Assembly: GCA_037389465.1 (NCBI GenBank)
Contig: JAZARR010000200.1
Location: forward strand, 2,859,501-2,923,500
From: Baylisascaris procyonis
Taxonomy: Eukaryota > Nematoda > Chromadorea > Rhabditida > Ascarididae
Direction of reading: 5' to 3'
DNA length: 64,000 nt
In this document: positions 25,024-36,128 of the stretch, one piece after another
How the letters are laid out: each line of letters starts with the position of its first letter
Numbering within the stretch: position 1 is the stretch's first letter
The notes under the pieces: model-generated
Seen by the model: only the letters and a program-made list of their open reading frames with translations
The model's database searches: none
What the model was told of the DNA's origin: nothing
Position numbers and translations under genes: made by a program

Positions 25024-28000
25024 TCAGAGTTTCGCCACTGAAATCGGCGGTGGAAAATATTGCGGGAATTAGAGCATTGATATCTGGAAAGAACAAACAA
25101 CTTGATCAAGGTCAGTAGTTGTGTTGACTTAGATTGTTCATTTGAGTTGACTTGGACTGGTCATTTGAGTTGACTTGGACTGGTCATTTGTATTAATTAG
25201 TGGTCATTATAGATGCGTACAGCAGTTTGTTCAAAGTCAGTAGTTGTGTTGACTTGGACTGCTCATTTGGGTTGACTTGGACTGGTCACTTGTATTAATT
25301 AATGGTCATTATAAATGCGTACAGCTTGTAGTAATTTTTTATAAGGCCACATTTGCATTTATCATCTCATGAATGTTTTCTCCATTTTTTGAGGTAGAAA
25401 CTCTCTTGCCATTATGCAACACAACATTTCAGTTTTTGTGGATGCATGCGCTTTCCAAGTATGCTTGCCATAGCACAATATGTGCTTTTTAAATAAGTTT
25501 ACGATAATATGGTGTTGTATTTATAGGTAGCATATCTGAGCTAAATTAATAATCCGGATTTTTTGAGATGTGTGATACGAAGGAAATCCTTCAAAGTTAT
25601 TACAATTGTGGTTTATAATTCTGTAGATATTTATAGAAAAAAGTTTAAATTTTTTCTTATTCTTTAGTCGCCTTGACGCCTTGTTATAGTTTTATTTTCT
25701 GATTTTGTTTATAGATTTTTTCTGTTATATTTGCTTATTGACTGCAAAATGGTCCCTAATTTAAAGGCAATCTTCCTGTCGTTGCTTTTATATTTCTTAT
25801 TTTTTTCACTTATGCAAAGGCATTAAAAAGTCTAATAACGTTTGTATGAACTAGGCTACATTTGACTATAACCTGGAGATTGGCAAATTCGACGTTGTTT
25901 TGCTTGAGCTCGATTGCACCAGCAACCTATATATAGCGACTAAAATCTCTCTTTTTTATGTATGTTTAGATTTGCATTCATGCCTGAAACGAATGTCACT
26001 ACAATCGTTCAATAGGGTTTTATTCCGTTGTGACTCCGAGGAGCATGACGATTATGGTAGTGGTGCATACAATATTCCCAATTTTGGATCGTTCGTCTAC
26101 TGTGGTCTTCAAGGTTGGATTTTGAATTATTTTCACGCAAAGAGATGGGAGAGGATGAATAGGTGAAACGAACCCGCGATTAAGTGCAAAAGTCGCAAAT
26201 TTAATTATAACCTAAAGTGTCGTATTTAATTGTGGAATACCACTCTTTTGCTTTCTGCTCGGCTATTGTATCGGAGGAAAGCGTTCTTTCAGGTTGCTTG
26301 AATTAACAAATATAAATATTTTGTCGATTTTTTTTTTGTTTGCGATGGTAATGAATGAGATTGTTTCATTCTGGAACACTGCTCAACGCAAAAAATTTAG
26401 AAAGAAAAGGAAATATCCAAGAATGAGGCATAAATTTCTTTGTCTACAAATGAAATCATCTTCTATTTCCACAATCCTATCGTTTTATCACTATTGCTTT
26501 TATCATATTATCGAGTGATGTGTATTCTTGTACACAATTTCTCTAGACAGTTAAAATTTGAAAAGGATTATCAAAAGATTTTTCTCATTTTCTTCTCATC
26601 ATCTTCCTATCAACCAAAAGATGAATGAGTTTACTGTGCAATCAATGACATTTTATTGAACGGTTGTCTTCTAATATATTTGAATTTTAAAATTTTATGA
26701 TATTTTGTGATATTAAAATTATTAAAAAAAATTTTGTGATATTTTTAAGGTTTAATGCCGGTATTGAATAAGATTCGTGAGCATAACGATTTGGGACATC
26801 CACTTTGTGGTAATTTACGCGATGGAGTATGGCTTTGTGAATATATCGTAAATCGATTGAAACGATATGAGCCAACAAAGGAATTGGGTGAAATTGTTGA
26901 GCGTATGTTTGAGCCATTGAAATCTGTCCAACATTATCTACGTCCTTGCTATTTTGAAGCGATCTTCTCACGGCTCTATAACGCAACGCGTGAAGAACTT
27001 CGAAAAAAATTGCATCCGTAAGTTAATTTCCTTTTTGTTTTTGCAAGAATTTTTTAAAGAAAGTAACGAATAATTTTATTTGAGTAGTACCATAAAAAGG
27101 GAATGGAATTTTAGAATTTGTTTGATTATATTGAAGAATATTTTTTGAGAATGCTATGCATCAGTGAAATGCGCAAACGCAAGATCGGGCATTAAAAATC
27201 TAAAATTTTTTGATTGTCGTTTTAGATGAGTGTGGTGCTTATGCAGACGATGTCAAAGCAAATATCTTGTTTCGCGAGCTGTATTCTATTAGTTATATGT
27301 ACTGCTTAATTTATCCCGATGAGCAGCACCTATAACTTTCATCATGTTCTCTGACACTTTTATCTTGGTGCACAATAGACCTTTTCATAAGGTTGTTCAC
27401 GCAGTACTTCCTTTTAATAAAGGCATTTTATTCTTTTTAAATCATTATCTTAGGCTGTAAGTTTGCCAACTGCAATGCCGATGGTTCTTCCATCTTATAG
27501 AATAAGAACCAAAAGCTTATTTCCTTTCAGGGAGCAATATATTTGAAAATTACAGGACAGCTCATAAATTTCAGTTCATTATTGTCTGCATCTAAATTCG
27601 TTCGCGCTTTGGCACTTTCATCAGTGTCGTTTATGGGAGCTATCGAATCGGCGAAACTAGCACCGTTATCGTCATCGATTCAACTCGATGATCGTCTGCC
27701 CTCATCAATGGCTGCTGGCTTGCCGCATTTCTCAGTTGGTATATGGCGTAATTGGGGCAGAGATACGTTTATCGCATTACCTGGATGTTTACTTGTTACT
27801 GGCAGATATAACGATGCAAGGTAACCTAATTGCTTGAATTTATTAAGTCTCAAATGAAATTTTATATGCACCTATGTATATGGTAAGATTATAGTAGTTT
27901 ATATATAGAATGGAGTTATCTACATATGGAGTATTTAAATTTTGGGAAAATGATGCTGTGATGAGTTGAACAACGTTGATGAGTTTGTTATGAGGGTAGA

Positions 28001-31000
28001 AATCAAGCAATCGCAGTATATGCATGAGAGGTCATCGCTCGAATCTCGAATAGTTTGCAGATACATTTAAGGTCATCACAGTGTTCTAACTTTTGAACAT
28101 TTTGCTTTCAGGTAGAACTTGCTTTTTTTGGGTATTTCTTATCGTTGTGTAGCATATTGTACGACAGTTTTTCAGGAATCTAATTCTTTCTTATGGTGGT
28201 GCTATGCGACATGGTCTTATACCGAATTTATTGGCCGAAGGACAAACGTCACGCTATAATTGCCGTGATGCTGTGTGGTTTTGGCTATACGCTATCATTA
28301 AATATATCCAAAAAGCGCCACATGGGGAACAAATTTTGTCTGATAAAGTGCTACGACTCTACCCTCACGATGAGGCTATTTATGGTGTTGATCAAAGAGT
28401 GAGTCTCTTGAATTGAATTTAAAACTTTTTCTAAATATATTCCTTTGATATCTTTCAGTCAAAATGAATGAAGTAAAAGAAAGAGTAAGATGAGTGGTTA
28501 AAGGGGTGGAGTATACGGCAAAAAACGCTTCAGTAGATATTATGATGGAATATTACCGTTGGACGGGGTTTTAGTGGTTTAGAACACTGTTTTTGCCAAC
28601 TAACGAAAGGGTTTATAGTGTTCTCCTTCATTTGGTCCGTACGGTTTTTATGGTGAACGAAAGTTTGAATGGCGAACAATTTCTAGTTATTTACCTCCAC
28701 ATATGCAATCGAAGAGACATTGTTTAATCTGCATATTTATTAGTCTATTTTGAGAGTTAAAAATGCGGGACGCTGTATTGGCAACCATTCTTTTTTTTTT
28801 CGTTTATAGCATTCTTACCAGCGGTTTTCTTATTTACAAACAAAGTAGAGTGCACCTTCAATACCTGGACTGATTGTATGTTTCTTTTTGATTGTTACAT
28901 TCCCAGTCATTTATTTATTTTTATACTCCTTTATTTTCAATATTTCAGTATCGTTTTCCCCTCCCCCTGTGTCCCTCTCGCACCCCTCCCCCCTCGTTCC
29001 TTCATTGAAATTTGCATATCATCTGCGAGCGTTGTTGAATTATATATAATTGAGGAGGAGGAATTACATGCGACAATGTTCGATGCATTATCACGTCATT
29101 TCACTGGAATCTCGTTCCGCGAACGAAATGCCGGAAGACAGATCGATGAACACATGAATGATGACGGTTCGTTGTTCCATTTTTCAACACTTAGGAGTGC
29201 ACATAGACGAAGGGATTTAAGGTTGCTGCGTTTTCCTGATTTCTCTCTGTCTTTCCTACTCTCTAAACTCTCATTTGGGTATAAAAGCAACGTCGTTTAG
29301 CGTAAAATCGGATTGCTTCTTGCAGCTTGGATGAATGATTTTTCGGGCAGTTCTCGTTTTAAACGAGGGAATATAGTCGGTGAAAAACGGGGTGGATTGT
29401 TGAACAATTGGCACAAAACGTGCGCTCTCATATATAACTGAAGAGGAGTGGTGTTACACTGCCAGCAGTGAGAGCGAAAATGTCGTGTGGAGATATGGGG
29501 AATTGAACCCCAGCCCTCTCCCATGCTAAGGGAGCGCTCTACCCCTGAGCTATATCCCCAGTGCTAACGTTGCTCGCTTTCCACAAGAGAAGCACACAGC
29601 GAAAACGCTTGCAGTCAAACATTTCACCTACAGGTGTTGATTACTGCCGTAATGTTAGTGATGACAGTCATAGGTAATAAATCTATTCTTAATAATAATT
29701 GTAAGAGTAATAATTGTGTTACTGTACTTCATTGTTGCACTCTTTTTAAGCTCATTTAATCATCGTTTCATTCGTTGATTAAACACTTCGGCGAGTCAAA
29801 CCCATTTATAAGCTTATGCAAAAGGCTATCGAAGCTACATCAGTGCTTTGCACATGTCTGTCTATTTGTCTGTCTGTCCGTCTGTCTGCGTGTCTGTTTG
29901 TTCAATGGTTGCATTCAATGAAACACGAATGCTGTATCGATGATATTTCGTTGAGTTAGCAATATATCAGGAAGCATGATTACATCTCAAATGTTGGGTT
30001 GATCGTCTTCTCGTTTGAATAGTGACACATAAATGAGCTAATTATTTTGCATATGCAAATTTCGTCTTGTGAGCCATTTCATTTATGCAAATTCAACGAT
30101 TTTGTTGAATCAATTTTGATTGATTCTGTGGGAAACGGCTTTATTGCTTATTTTGTTGTTGTTTTGAAAATGCTGTATAGTTTTTGTTGTGTTAGAGTAA
30201 TTTATTTATTCAAAATTGTTATAGGTACGAAAGCTTCATTTGTTATCGATAAATAGTAATCCATCTTCATAATCGATCCAACAATGGCTTTGTTAGAAAT
30301 ATTTCAATTTTAAAGCTTTATTGATTGAAGGCTTTAATGTTACGGCATATGTGAATCGCGAGACGGGCTTTATTTGTGGTGGAAATCAATGGAACTGTGG
30401 TACTTGGATGGATAAAATGGGCAGCTCAGATAGAGCTGGCAATAAGGGTATTCCAGCGACACCACGTGATGGTGCAGCTGTAGAGTTGCAAGGGCTTGCT
30501 TTCGCCGTTTTGGAATATCTCACTCTTTTACACAACAAAGGACTCTTCCCTCATTCAGGTGTTTCAAAAGGTATTATTTATGCGTTTATCGAGCAAATTT
30601 TCATTCTCACCATTAAGAATGAAGCTTATTCTAGATGAATGCTCACCTTTGAGTATGTATCTCTCGGAAACTTGTAAGATTTGTGGCCTGGCCCTCTAAT
30701 TTCATGCTTGCAGCATAGATAAGCTCCGAAAGCTGCCGAGAGGCGGTCTTGAAACGGAAAAGTATATGAAATATGTATAAGTGAGAAAAGTAAGAAAGAG
30801 GAAAGCGTCCGCTTTAAGGATGGGAGAACAATAGGTCTAGGCCACTTTCTAAGAAATGGTAAAATCCGGTTTTAGCTGCGCGACGGCGAGTTCTTTTTTC
30901 TAAAGGCTTGAGTAGAAGACGGGATCGATCCTGTGTTTGGCACATGATAAGCAATCGCACGGACCACAAAGCCATGCGTGCCAGCGTTTACTTGAAGGAT

Positions 31001-33217
31001 CATTGTTTTGGACGTGGGCTGATTGGTCACTAAAGTTGAAAACAAATTTCGAGCGATGTTTCTTTGTTGGTGATGACGATAGAACACCGTGCGTTAATCG
31101 ACGTTACATAATAAAAGATTCATTTGGCTCAACTGCGCAATATACCGATTATCAACTTCGACCGAATTTCGCGATCGCTCTTGCTGTGGTTCGTTTTCTG
31201 TTGTAATTTATTCTTCATTTCGATTCATAGAAAATATCTCTGAACCATCGCAGGTAATGAGGTAACGGTTTATACCTAAAATTACCATCATTTCGGTAAT
31301 TAAACCGCCAGAGTTTTCTTCGATAATTTAAATGAACATTTTTTGCTTTAATACTTTTATAAATGTCGAATTAAACCAGATCTCAATAGGGCGACCAATC
31401 TGAGTATATTTCGATGCTTTGTTTGCACAGCTGATAATATTTTTTCTATGTGGGTTGCTATATATCGTTCAATATTTTGAAATTATTTCTGAATACATTA
31501 TTCAGTAAGTGAAAAAATGGATCGATGAAGGGAAGGAAGTAGAAAATAAAACATTAATTTAACTATATTAATTTACTACATTTTAGGCTCCCAAGTTGAT
31601 GTCACCGAAGAATGCGTGGTCGGCGATTTGCATTGCCGAAAAGGTGCTTCTTGGACCGCTTGGTATTAAAACACTTGATCCAAAGTGTGTTTTTTTTTTT
31701 CTTTATTTGATTAAAATTTTTTATAACAAATGACCCCCTCGAATAAGATATTATGGGTTCAGCAGTGAAAACTTTAGTATTACGGCCATCCGTTAGTAAT
31801 TTCTTATAAACCCGCTAAAGGGGTAGACGTTTGATAATTCGTTTAGTTGAAGGTGGGGGGGGGGGTTCTGTTAACTATTTTCATATGGTAATGTAACAAA
31901 CAGAAATACATGAGGATATTTGGAAAAAAAAAGGAGAGGTTGCCAGTATTTTATAGAGGAGATGAAGCAGAATTGGTTAGCTTCTTTGAAGCACAAAATC
32001 TTTTTAGATACTGACGGTACCAAAGATCTATGGTGTACTCTTTTATGATAATATGATATGTTATATAGTCTTGTAATTTAAAAAAAGAATCCAAGCTGCT
32101 ATTCGAAGCCATGACGTGTTGGTTTGGACGGAAAAAAGTGTTTTTATCTTTATGTGATAATCTCCGTCCGCTATTTCCCTCTTTGATTCTGATATATCTT
32201 TACAGTTAAAATTCCGAATTACAGGGATTGGAATTATGGTGGTTTCTATAACAACGACGAAGACAGTATTGTGAAAAAGACCGCAAAAGGATGGAATTAT
32301 CATCAAGGACCGGTAGGGTTCAGTAATATTGCAAGAATTAGATATCGAAAACTTTTTTTGACTCTTTTATTGCATTCTGTTTCTTTTCCTTTTTATTGTT
32401 TTTCTTATTTTTGCATCATATACTGTGCAAATAAATTTTAGAAGGTACTGCTTAAATGGGAGGAAGAGGGGAGGTGTTATATAGATGATATAGGTGGAAG
32501 ACTTTGCATAGTACAGGTAATATAGGCGAATAATTTTACGCGTTGTAAATATCACTTTTCTATGGAACCAAAGAAAATAATCAATAATGGCTACAGCTGG
32601 AGCAAAATTATTTGACTAATAAAGTAAAGATTTTTTATTGGTCAATTAAAGTAATAAAACATGAGAATTAATAAAGTAATAAATTGCATCATCGATTGAG
32701 CTACTTATTTATTTGTTGGCTACTTTTTTTTTAATAAGTTATTTATCGATTATTAATAGAAATAATCATCTTTTTATATATTAATGGTGTATTTTTATAT
32801 TTCTTTTACTGCTTATTTACTGTTACTTATTTACTGCATTACTATTTTATTTAATCGGTGCATTTATTTACTTCGTTATCAATGAAAGTAATATAGATGA
32901 TTATACTAAAATCGAGATAATTTTTAATTATAAATTTAATTCGATTATAGGAATGGCTTTGGGTGGCTGCATATTTTCTACGTGCAAAATTGAGCATCGC
33001 AAAAGAACTCAACGATGCGGCAATCTACGATACAGCCGTTCGAAGTGTTCGTGCTCGAATGGGTAACTATTGGGAACATATGCAAAACTCATCTTGGTGC
33101 TCATTACCTGAATTATGCAACGAGAATGGTGCATTCTGTGCAGGTTCATGTCCTGCACAAGCATGGTCAGTGGGATGTCTTCTTGAAACCGCTGATCAAC
33201 TCTACAATTATCATTGA
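8348..33217 (+). CDS. AGL: Glycogen debranching enzyme (4-alpha-glucanotransferase / amylo-alpha-1,6-glucosidase), complete, 30 exons
   Basis: This bifunctional cytosolic enzyme dismantles glycogen branch points: it moves a maltotriosyl unit, then hydrolyses the remaining alpha-1,6 glucose. Exons: 8348-8441, 9582-9762, 10784-10996, 11349-11397, 11713-11835, 12465-12623, 16425-16533, 17015-17132, 17651-17863, 18380-18527, 19259-19365, 20021-20093, 20653-20776, 21173-21336, 21540-21641, 22263-22391, 22804-22954, 23865-23930, 24259-24409, 25028-25110, 25970-26113, 26750-27017, 27575-27820, 28176-28398, 29055-29166, 30331-30570, 30998-31188, 31587-31684, 32225-32312, 32951-33217. They join in one frame to 4434 bases, 1477 residues plus TGA; animal homologues have about 1530. 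Every junction has GT/AG ends and matching phase. The first exon ([17 protein letters not shown]...) aligns with the animal N-terminus, which fixes the start. Exon 25's left edge could move by 3-6 bases among GAG repeats. An AATAAA lies at 33309. Large introns hold satellites, a tRNA and insertions. Confidence 0.96.
8535..8800. other. GC-richer insertion-like segment in AGL intron 1
   Basis: Just after the first donor the composition rises from typical intron to about 45% GC. No stable reading frame is seen across it. It resembles a degraded dispersed element, but termini and target duplication were not recognised. Confidence 0.3.
9155..9310 (+). repeat. Diverged direct duplication, about 75-bp unit
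   Basis: Two adjacent copies carry the same order of words: TTACGGTTTTTTAC, GTAAGAC/GTAGGACYGGTAA, TTGACCRTATCT and TTTAAYTAWAGTTA. Shorter related pieces with TTACGGTTT occur just before, near 9060-9160. The copies are intronic (AGL intron 1) and clearly diverged. Confidence 0.6.
9876..10036 (+). repeat. 32-bp tandem repeat, five units
   Basis: The unit contains GTGGTACCTTTATATCAG followed by GAATTAAGACATTA, repeated five times with small substitutions (TCAG/TCGG, TTAG/TTCG). It lies in AGL intron 2 downstream of the exon-2 donor. Confidence 0.9.
12696..13040 (+). mobile_element. GC-rich retroposon-like segment in AGL intron 6
   Basis: An abrupt block of about 55% GC in an AT-rich intron, ending in TTTATTGAAATAAATAAATA like a 3' end with a polyadenylation signal and short A-rich tail. 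The last 45 codons before TGA (about 12900-13017) are open and basic, as in the tail of a non-LTR element ORF, but no reverse-transcriptase motif is visible. The class is inferred only from shape. Confidence 0.35.
13541..16420 (+). repeat. Intronic 20-bp satellite: 144 units in perfect register
   Basis: The unit TTATGCAAATTGATTGCAWT repeats exactly every 20 bases for 2880 bases with no insertion or deletion. The last-but-one base is A or T, giving two main unit types. Rarer variants are ATGCGAAT (nine units), TTATATAAAT, TTGTGCATAT and TTACGCAAAT. The array fills most of AGL intron 6 and ends four bases before exon 7. Each unit carries ATGCAAAT, the octamer recognised by POU-domain proteins in animals. 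Two AT tracts per unit lie about one helical turn apart. There are no spacers, so this is not a CRISPR array. Confidence 0.98.
18623..18646. repeat. Short perfect hairpin in AGL intron 10
   Basis: GCCTATATT, a six-base loop, and AATATAGGC form a 9-bp perfect stem flanked by CCGCC and GGCGG words that could extend it. No known RNA family is recognised. Confidence 0.4.
18712..18803 (+). repeat. Short GTGGACAC-rich tandem repeat
   Basis: GTGGACAC/GTGGGCAC words recur about eight times at irregular 10-20 base spacing in AGL intron 10. Confidence 0.6.
20320..20432. repeat. (TA)n passing into (TTTA)n / (TTTATA)n
   Basis: Same compound order as at 82-253, here in AGL intron 12. Confidence 0.93.
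24957..25020. repeat. AGL: (TA)n directly abutting an AGL 3' splice site
   Basis: About 31 TA dinucleotides end immediately before TTTTTCAG, the acceptor of AGL exon 20 at 25028. The dinucleotide array therefore occupies the place where the branch point would normally lie. Confidence 0.93.
25111..25325 (+). repeat. Direct duplication of about 100 bp that includes the exon-20 donor
   Basis: The sequence GTCAGTAGTTGTGTTGACTT begins at the donor (25111) and again at 25236. Each copy continues through TTGACTTGGACTGGTCA, GTATTAATTARTGGTCATTATA and ATGCGTACAGC. The second copy thus carries a spare GTCAGT. Within copy one, a 25-bp GACTGGTCATTTGAGTTGAC piece is itself doubled. Confidence 0.8.
29488..29559 (-). 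tRNA. tRNA-Ala (anticodon AGC)
   Basis: Read on the minus strand the 72 bases start GGGGATATAGCTCAG and end TATCTCCA. The acceptor stem GGGGATA/TATCTCC pairs with one G-U. The A box TAGCTCAGGGG and B box GGTTCAATTCC are intact. The anticodon stem CTCCC/GGGAG encloses TTAGCAT, giving anticodon AGC. There is no intron and the CCA is not encoded beyond the discriminator. ACATTTTCGC follows within ten bases as a pol III stop. It lies inside AGL intron 25, antisense to the host gene. Confidence 0.95.
29853..29902 (+). repeat. GTCT/GTCTGTCC simple repeat
   Basis: Imperfect tandem CTGT/GTCT words in AGL intron 25. A complementary CAGACAGA run occurs at 4190-4215. Confidence 0.7.
30900..30982 (-). 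mobile_element. tRNA-like element (pseudo-tRNA or SINE head)
   Basis: On the minus strand an A-box-like TGGCTTTGTGG starts at 30974 and a B-box-like GGATCGATCCC starts at 30931. The spacing of 43 bases is the same as in a tRNA. TTGCTTATCATG sits between them where an anticodon arm would be. The acceptor arms do not pair well, so this is a decayed tRNA or the head of a tRNA-derived SINE. It ends about 16 bases before AGL exon 27. Confidence 0.45.
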
Positions 33218-33308
33218 AAACGATACTGCTTCGACCAATAGATGTTAAGTTGGATTTCGAATACTTCAGCGAATACTATTCTAAGAGTTGGTTATAGTTT
33301 ATGGGCAA

Positions 33309-33314
33309 AATAAA
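33309..33314 (+). terminator. AGL: Poly(A) signal of AGL
   Basis: AATAAA 92 bases after the AGL stop codon; the first canonical signal downstream. Confidence 0.65.
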
Positions 33315-35800
33315 ACGTTGAATATAACCCCGGGGGCTGTAAAATTTCACTCCGATAAGAAAGGAAATTGAAATTTAAAAACAAAGATCAATTTAGTAGA
33401 TGTTTCTGAAGATGATGGAATCTGAGGTCAAGCCTTCTGCTATTAGTCATCGGAATATGGCGTATAAAGGTGAATCCGCAATTGATGGATTAACATTTTC
33501 GTGTGGTAAAGTTATACATGTATGCGCAAAAAATTAGACGTAGAATTCGTGTATGCTAATCACAACACCGACAGAATATTGGTATGTTCTGTGTATTTCC
33601 TATTTGTCCCCCTTCCCGTCCCTCTCCCCTCCTTTTTCCTCCACCATCTCATCGTGCAGTGGATCCATGATTGGTGGGGTTTTTTTTTAGAGAATCCCCT
33701 TATGGTCTATCTTTTTTGTCTTTAGCAATAAATTTAAGCTGTCATCGGCTATCACACTAAAGCTATAAGTTTTTTCTTTTTTTGCAAAGAAACATTTTTT
33801 AATTTTTATTCAATTATATTTATTCAGGTTGCCGTTTGTTTACATTTATTTAGTGCTATTGATCAAAACTATCGTTATTCATTTTGATTTAGTTTTTTTT
33901 TTTTAGAGAATAGCTTGTATTAGTGATTAATAATTTTCTCAAAGAGAAGGAGAAAGAGTTGGGGGAGGGGGTAGGAGGTGAGGGAGGGGGGAGGGAGGCA
34001 TAGAGGAACTCGAGTTGTTCATTCTGTTTTCGTTCTTGATGAAAGACATTATAAACGATGTATAACTTCAAAATTAAATGTATATGAAAACTTTTTTATA
34101 GTTTTATGCGTTTAAAATCAGTCATATCTTCCTGTTTCAACACTATTTAATTTGCAAAATTCATCAAAAAGTTTTTATAATCATTTGAATATCGTATCGT
34201 TTCTCTTCTCCTCTCATTTGCCTTTCTCTCTCCTCACCCTCTCCCTTCCCCTCTTTCTTTTTCCCTCTCTCTTTTCATCTGTTGTTGATAAGTTGCCTTA
34301 GTGATTTGATCGATGCACGATATAAGGGAATATGCATTTTATGCCATTTGTGCCCGTTATAATGTGCCATTTATTACGACCGCAATATAGTGCCATGCCA
34401 CATTTGTCGGGAGCATATGTTCCACTTAGAGATCCATTTAGTTAATAGTTTTTTTTGTTTGTTTTTTTTTTCAGCTCAGCAATAAAATCAAATCTTATAA
34501 ATCGATAAATTAATTACAATAAATAAATTGTTTTTGAATTTCTATTTTTGAAATAATTCAATTTCAAATTCATATTTTATTGAGATGAACATATGGAAAT
34601 ATTCGAATGAAAAAAAAAAACATTCCCATTCGATGATATGTAAATTTTTATGCAATTAATTTAGACAGTATTGTTAAGGATGGAGCGGTACGGCCTATAT
34701 TTATTATTTAAGAAAATAGTTAAAATTTTGGAAATTTTCGTACTCTATATTATAAGGTTGACAATAGGAAATCAATTAAATTTTAATTTTTTTTTTTTTT
34801 CTAAATTTTGTTCACAAATGACTCTATGCCATTTTAAAATCAATCATTTCATTCAGTTGTTTTTTCTACTCTTAATTCGGTTTGATATACAATTTCCTGT
34901 AATGGGTGGGGGGTGGGGTGGGGTGGAAGGGGTTTACTTGTGATAGTTCACTTGCTTTATATTATACGAGATGTTCATTTATAATGAGGTATGATAAGTT
35001 GTTATGGAAGTGCAATATGCTCCCGACATAACGTGACAAGTTTACACAATATTTTATGCATTCATCAATGTTTGCTGTGCTTTATATTCGTGGAGAGTTC
35101 GTGATCACACTACGATATAGCCCTATACGTTACAAAATAGAACAGTTCAAAGCATAGGTGTGGGATGGCTTTTTTTTTTTCACGTGATTGGGAAATTTGT
35201 AGCCCTACCACGCAATGAAAGATCTACAGCCCTATCACTTTCCTTTCAAATTTGCATTCGGCGACGCTCGACTGGACAAATGAAATCCATTCGATTATGA
35301 CAGTATCAATCACGCTTAGAGAAGAAAGTCATGAATTCACGACAGAACAATGGCAGGGTGAAAAATCTGTCCGCAAATTGAAGGGAAAAAAAAAGTTGCA
35401 TAAAACTTATGATATGCAAAAATGAGCAAGGCTGCTAAATCTACGAATCGACAAGAACGTGATCACGGACTCTTCACCAATTTCGATTGCTAAAGTGCCA
35501 TCCATATATTGCTCTACTGCGCATTGTATTGGGTGAAATGGCGGAGGACCGTATTGTCACAGTCATTTTTTTAAATCTTTCTTTTCACAGGTCTAATTTA
35601 GAGTTGTTTTATTCTCATAGGAAATTTTCTAATTTTTCAGGTTTTTTATTTGAGAGTCGAATTTATATATTCGCTATAGATCGTAGTCGTTCAATTGTCG
35701 TCTACTATAGTGTATTTTATTTAGTTATTACTCTTATATATATATATATAATATATGCATTTTACGCGTATCACTTTTAGATGACGTGTGAATATGCTCA
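33315..35800. other. Intergenic region between AGL and ELOF1, proximal part
   Basis: AT-rich, with C-rich and G-rich tracts (34200-34270, 33960-34000, 34904-34932) and an inverted repeat near 34395/35025. A 42-codon ATG frame at about 35299-35427 ends in TGA, but it has no family resemblance. No gene is supported here. Confidence 0.5.
34393..35032. repeat. Widely spaced inverted repeat containing GTCGGGAGCATAT
   Basis: CACATTTGTCGGGAGCATAT followed by GTTCCACTT at about 34398 is nearly the reverse complement of the stretch around ATATGCTCCCGACATAACGTG near 35005-35030. The arms are about 28 bp with roughly 80% identity, and the ends lie about 640 bp apart. It could be the ends of a small non-autonomous DNA element. 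No clear target-site duplication was seen. Confidence 0.4.
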
Positions 35801-35841
35801 TAAAGAGTAATGGTGCTGATGTTTGTGAGCTTGGTAGCAAC

Positions 35842-36128
35842 CTAGAAAATGCCGAGGTGTTCTCTGCGATTTGGCCCCTCAGGAGTTCGAGCTAGGCATT
35901 CAATAGCTCAAGCTATGCATCAAGTTGCAGCCAAAGTTTTAGTTATTCAGCAGTGTGCAGACGATGTATTTTAAAAAACCAACGCTGAAACACTACGCTA
36001 TCGTTCCATCCTTGCTATCCTCACCTCGACGGCTAGGTAGGTGACCCATCCCCTCTCCATCTATAGGTATATCGAGATTAAGTGAAGTTGGATACGACGT
36101 GTTCACACTACGCATGCGACCGTCATGC
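35842..36128 (-). other. Candidate 3'-terminal exon pair of an unnamed minus-strand gene
   Basis: On the minus strand, GATTTTAG precedes an open segment 36128-36025 that ends at CGAG|GTGAGG. After an intron with acceptor GAATGCCTAG, a second segment 35891-35842 continues in matching phase and stops with TAG. The joined frame encodes about 50 residues ending in REHLGIF. Plus-strand frames are also open here and no family is recognised, so this is tentative. The segment is GC-richer than its surroundings. Confidence 0.25.

Larger units (their letters stand above)
26750..33217 (+). other. AGL: AGL glucosidase-half exons (22-30)
   Basis: This is the amylo-1,6-glucosidase (GH133-type) half. Exon 23 has [20 protein letters not shown], exon 24 [12 protein letters not shown] and [11 protein letters not shown], exon 25 [10 protein letters not shown], and exon 26 [10 protein letters not shown] with Asp1211. 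Exon 27 has DYQLRPNF, exon 29 KGWNYHQGP, and exon 30 LPELCNENG (Glu1443, Glu1447). Asp1211 and one of the exon-30 Glu match the positions assigned as glucosidase catalytic residues in yeast-type enzymes. The linker of human AGL before exon 27 is shorter here, as far as can be seen. Confidence 0.9.

Noticed and set aside
30705..30775. Exon-like segment after TTGCAG in AGL intron 26
   Set aside because: In AGL phase it reads an immediate TAG, and the exon 26-27 join is complete without it.
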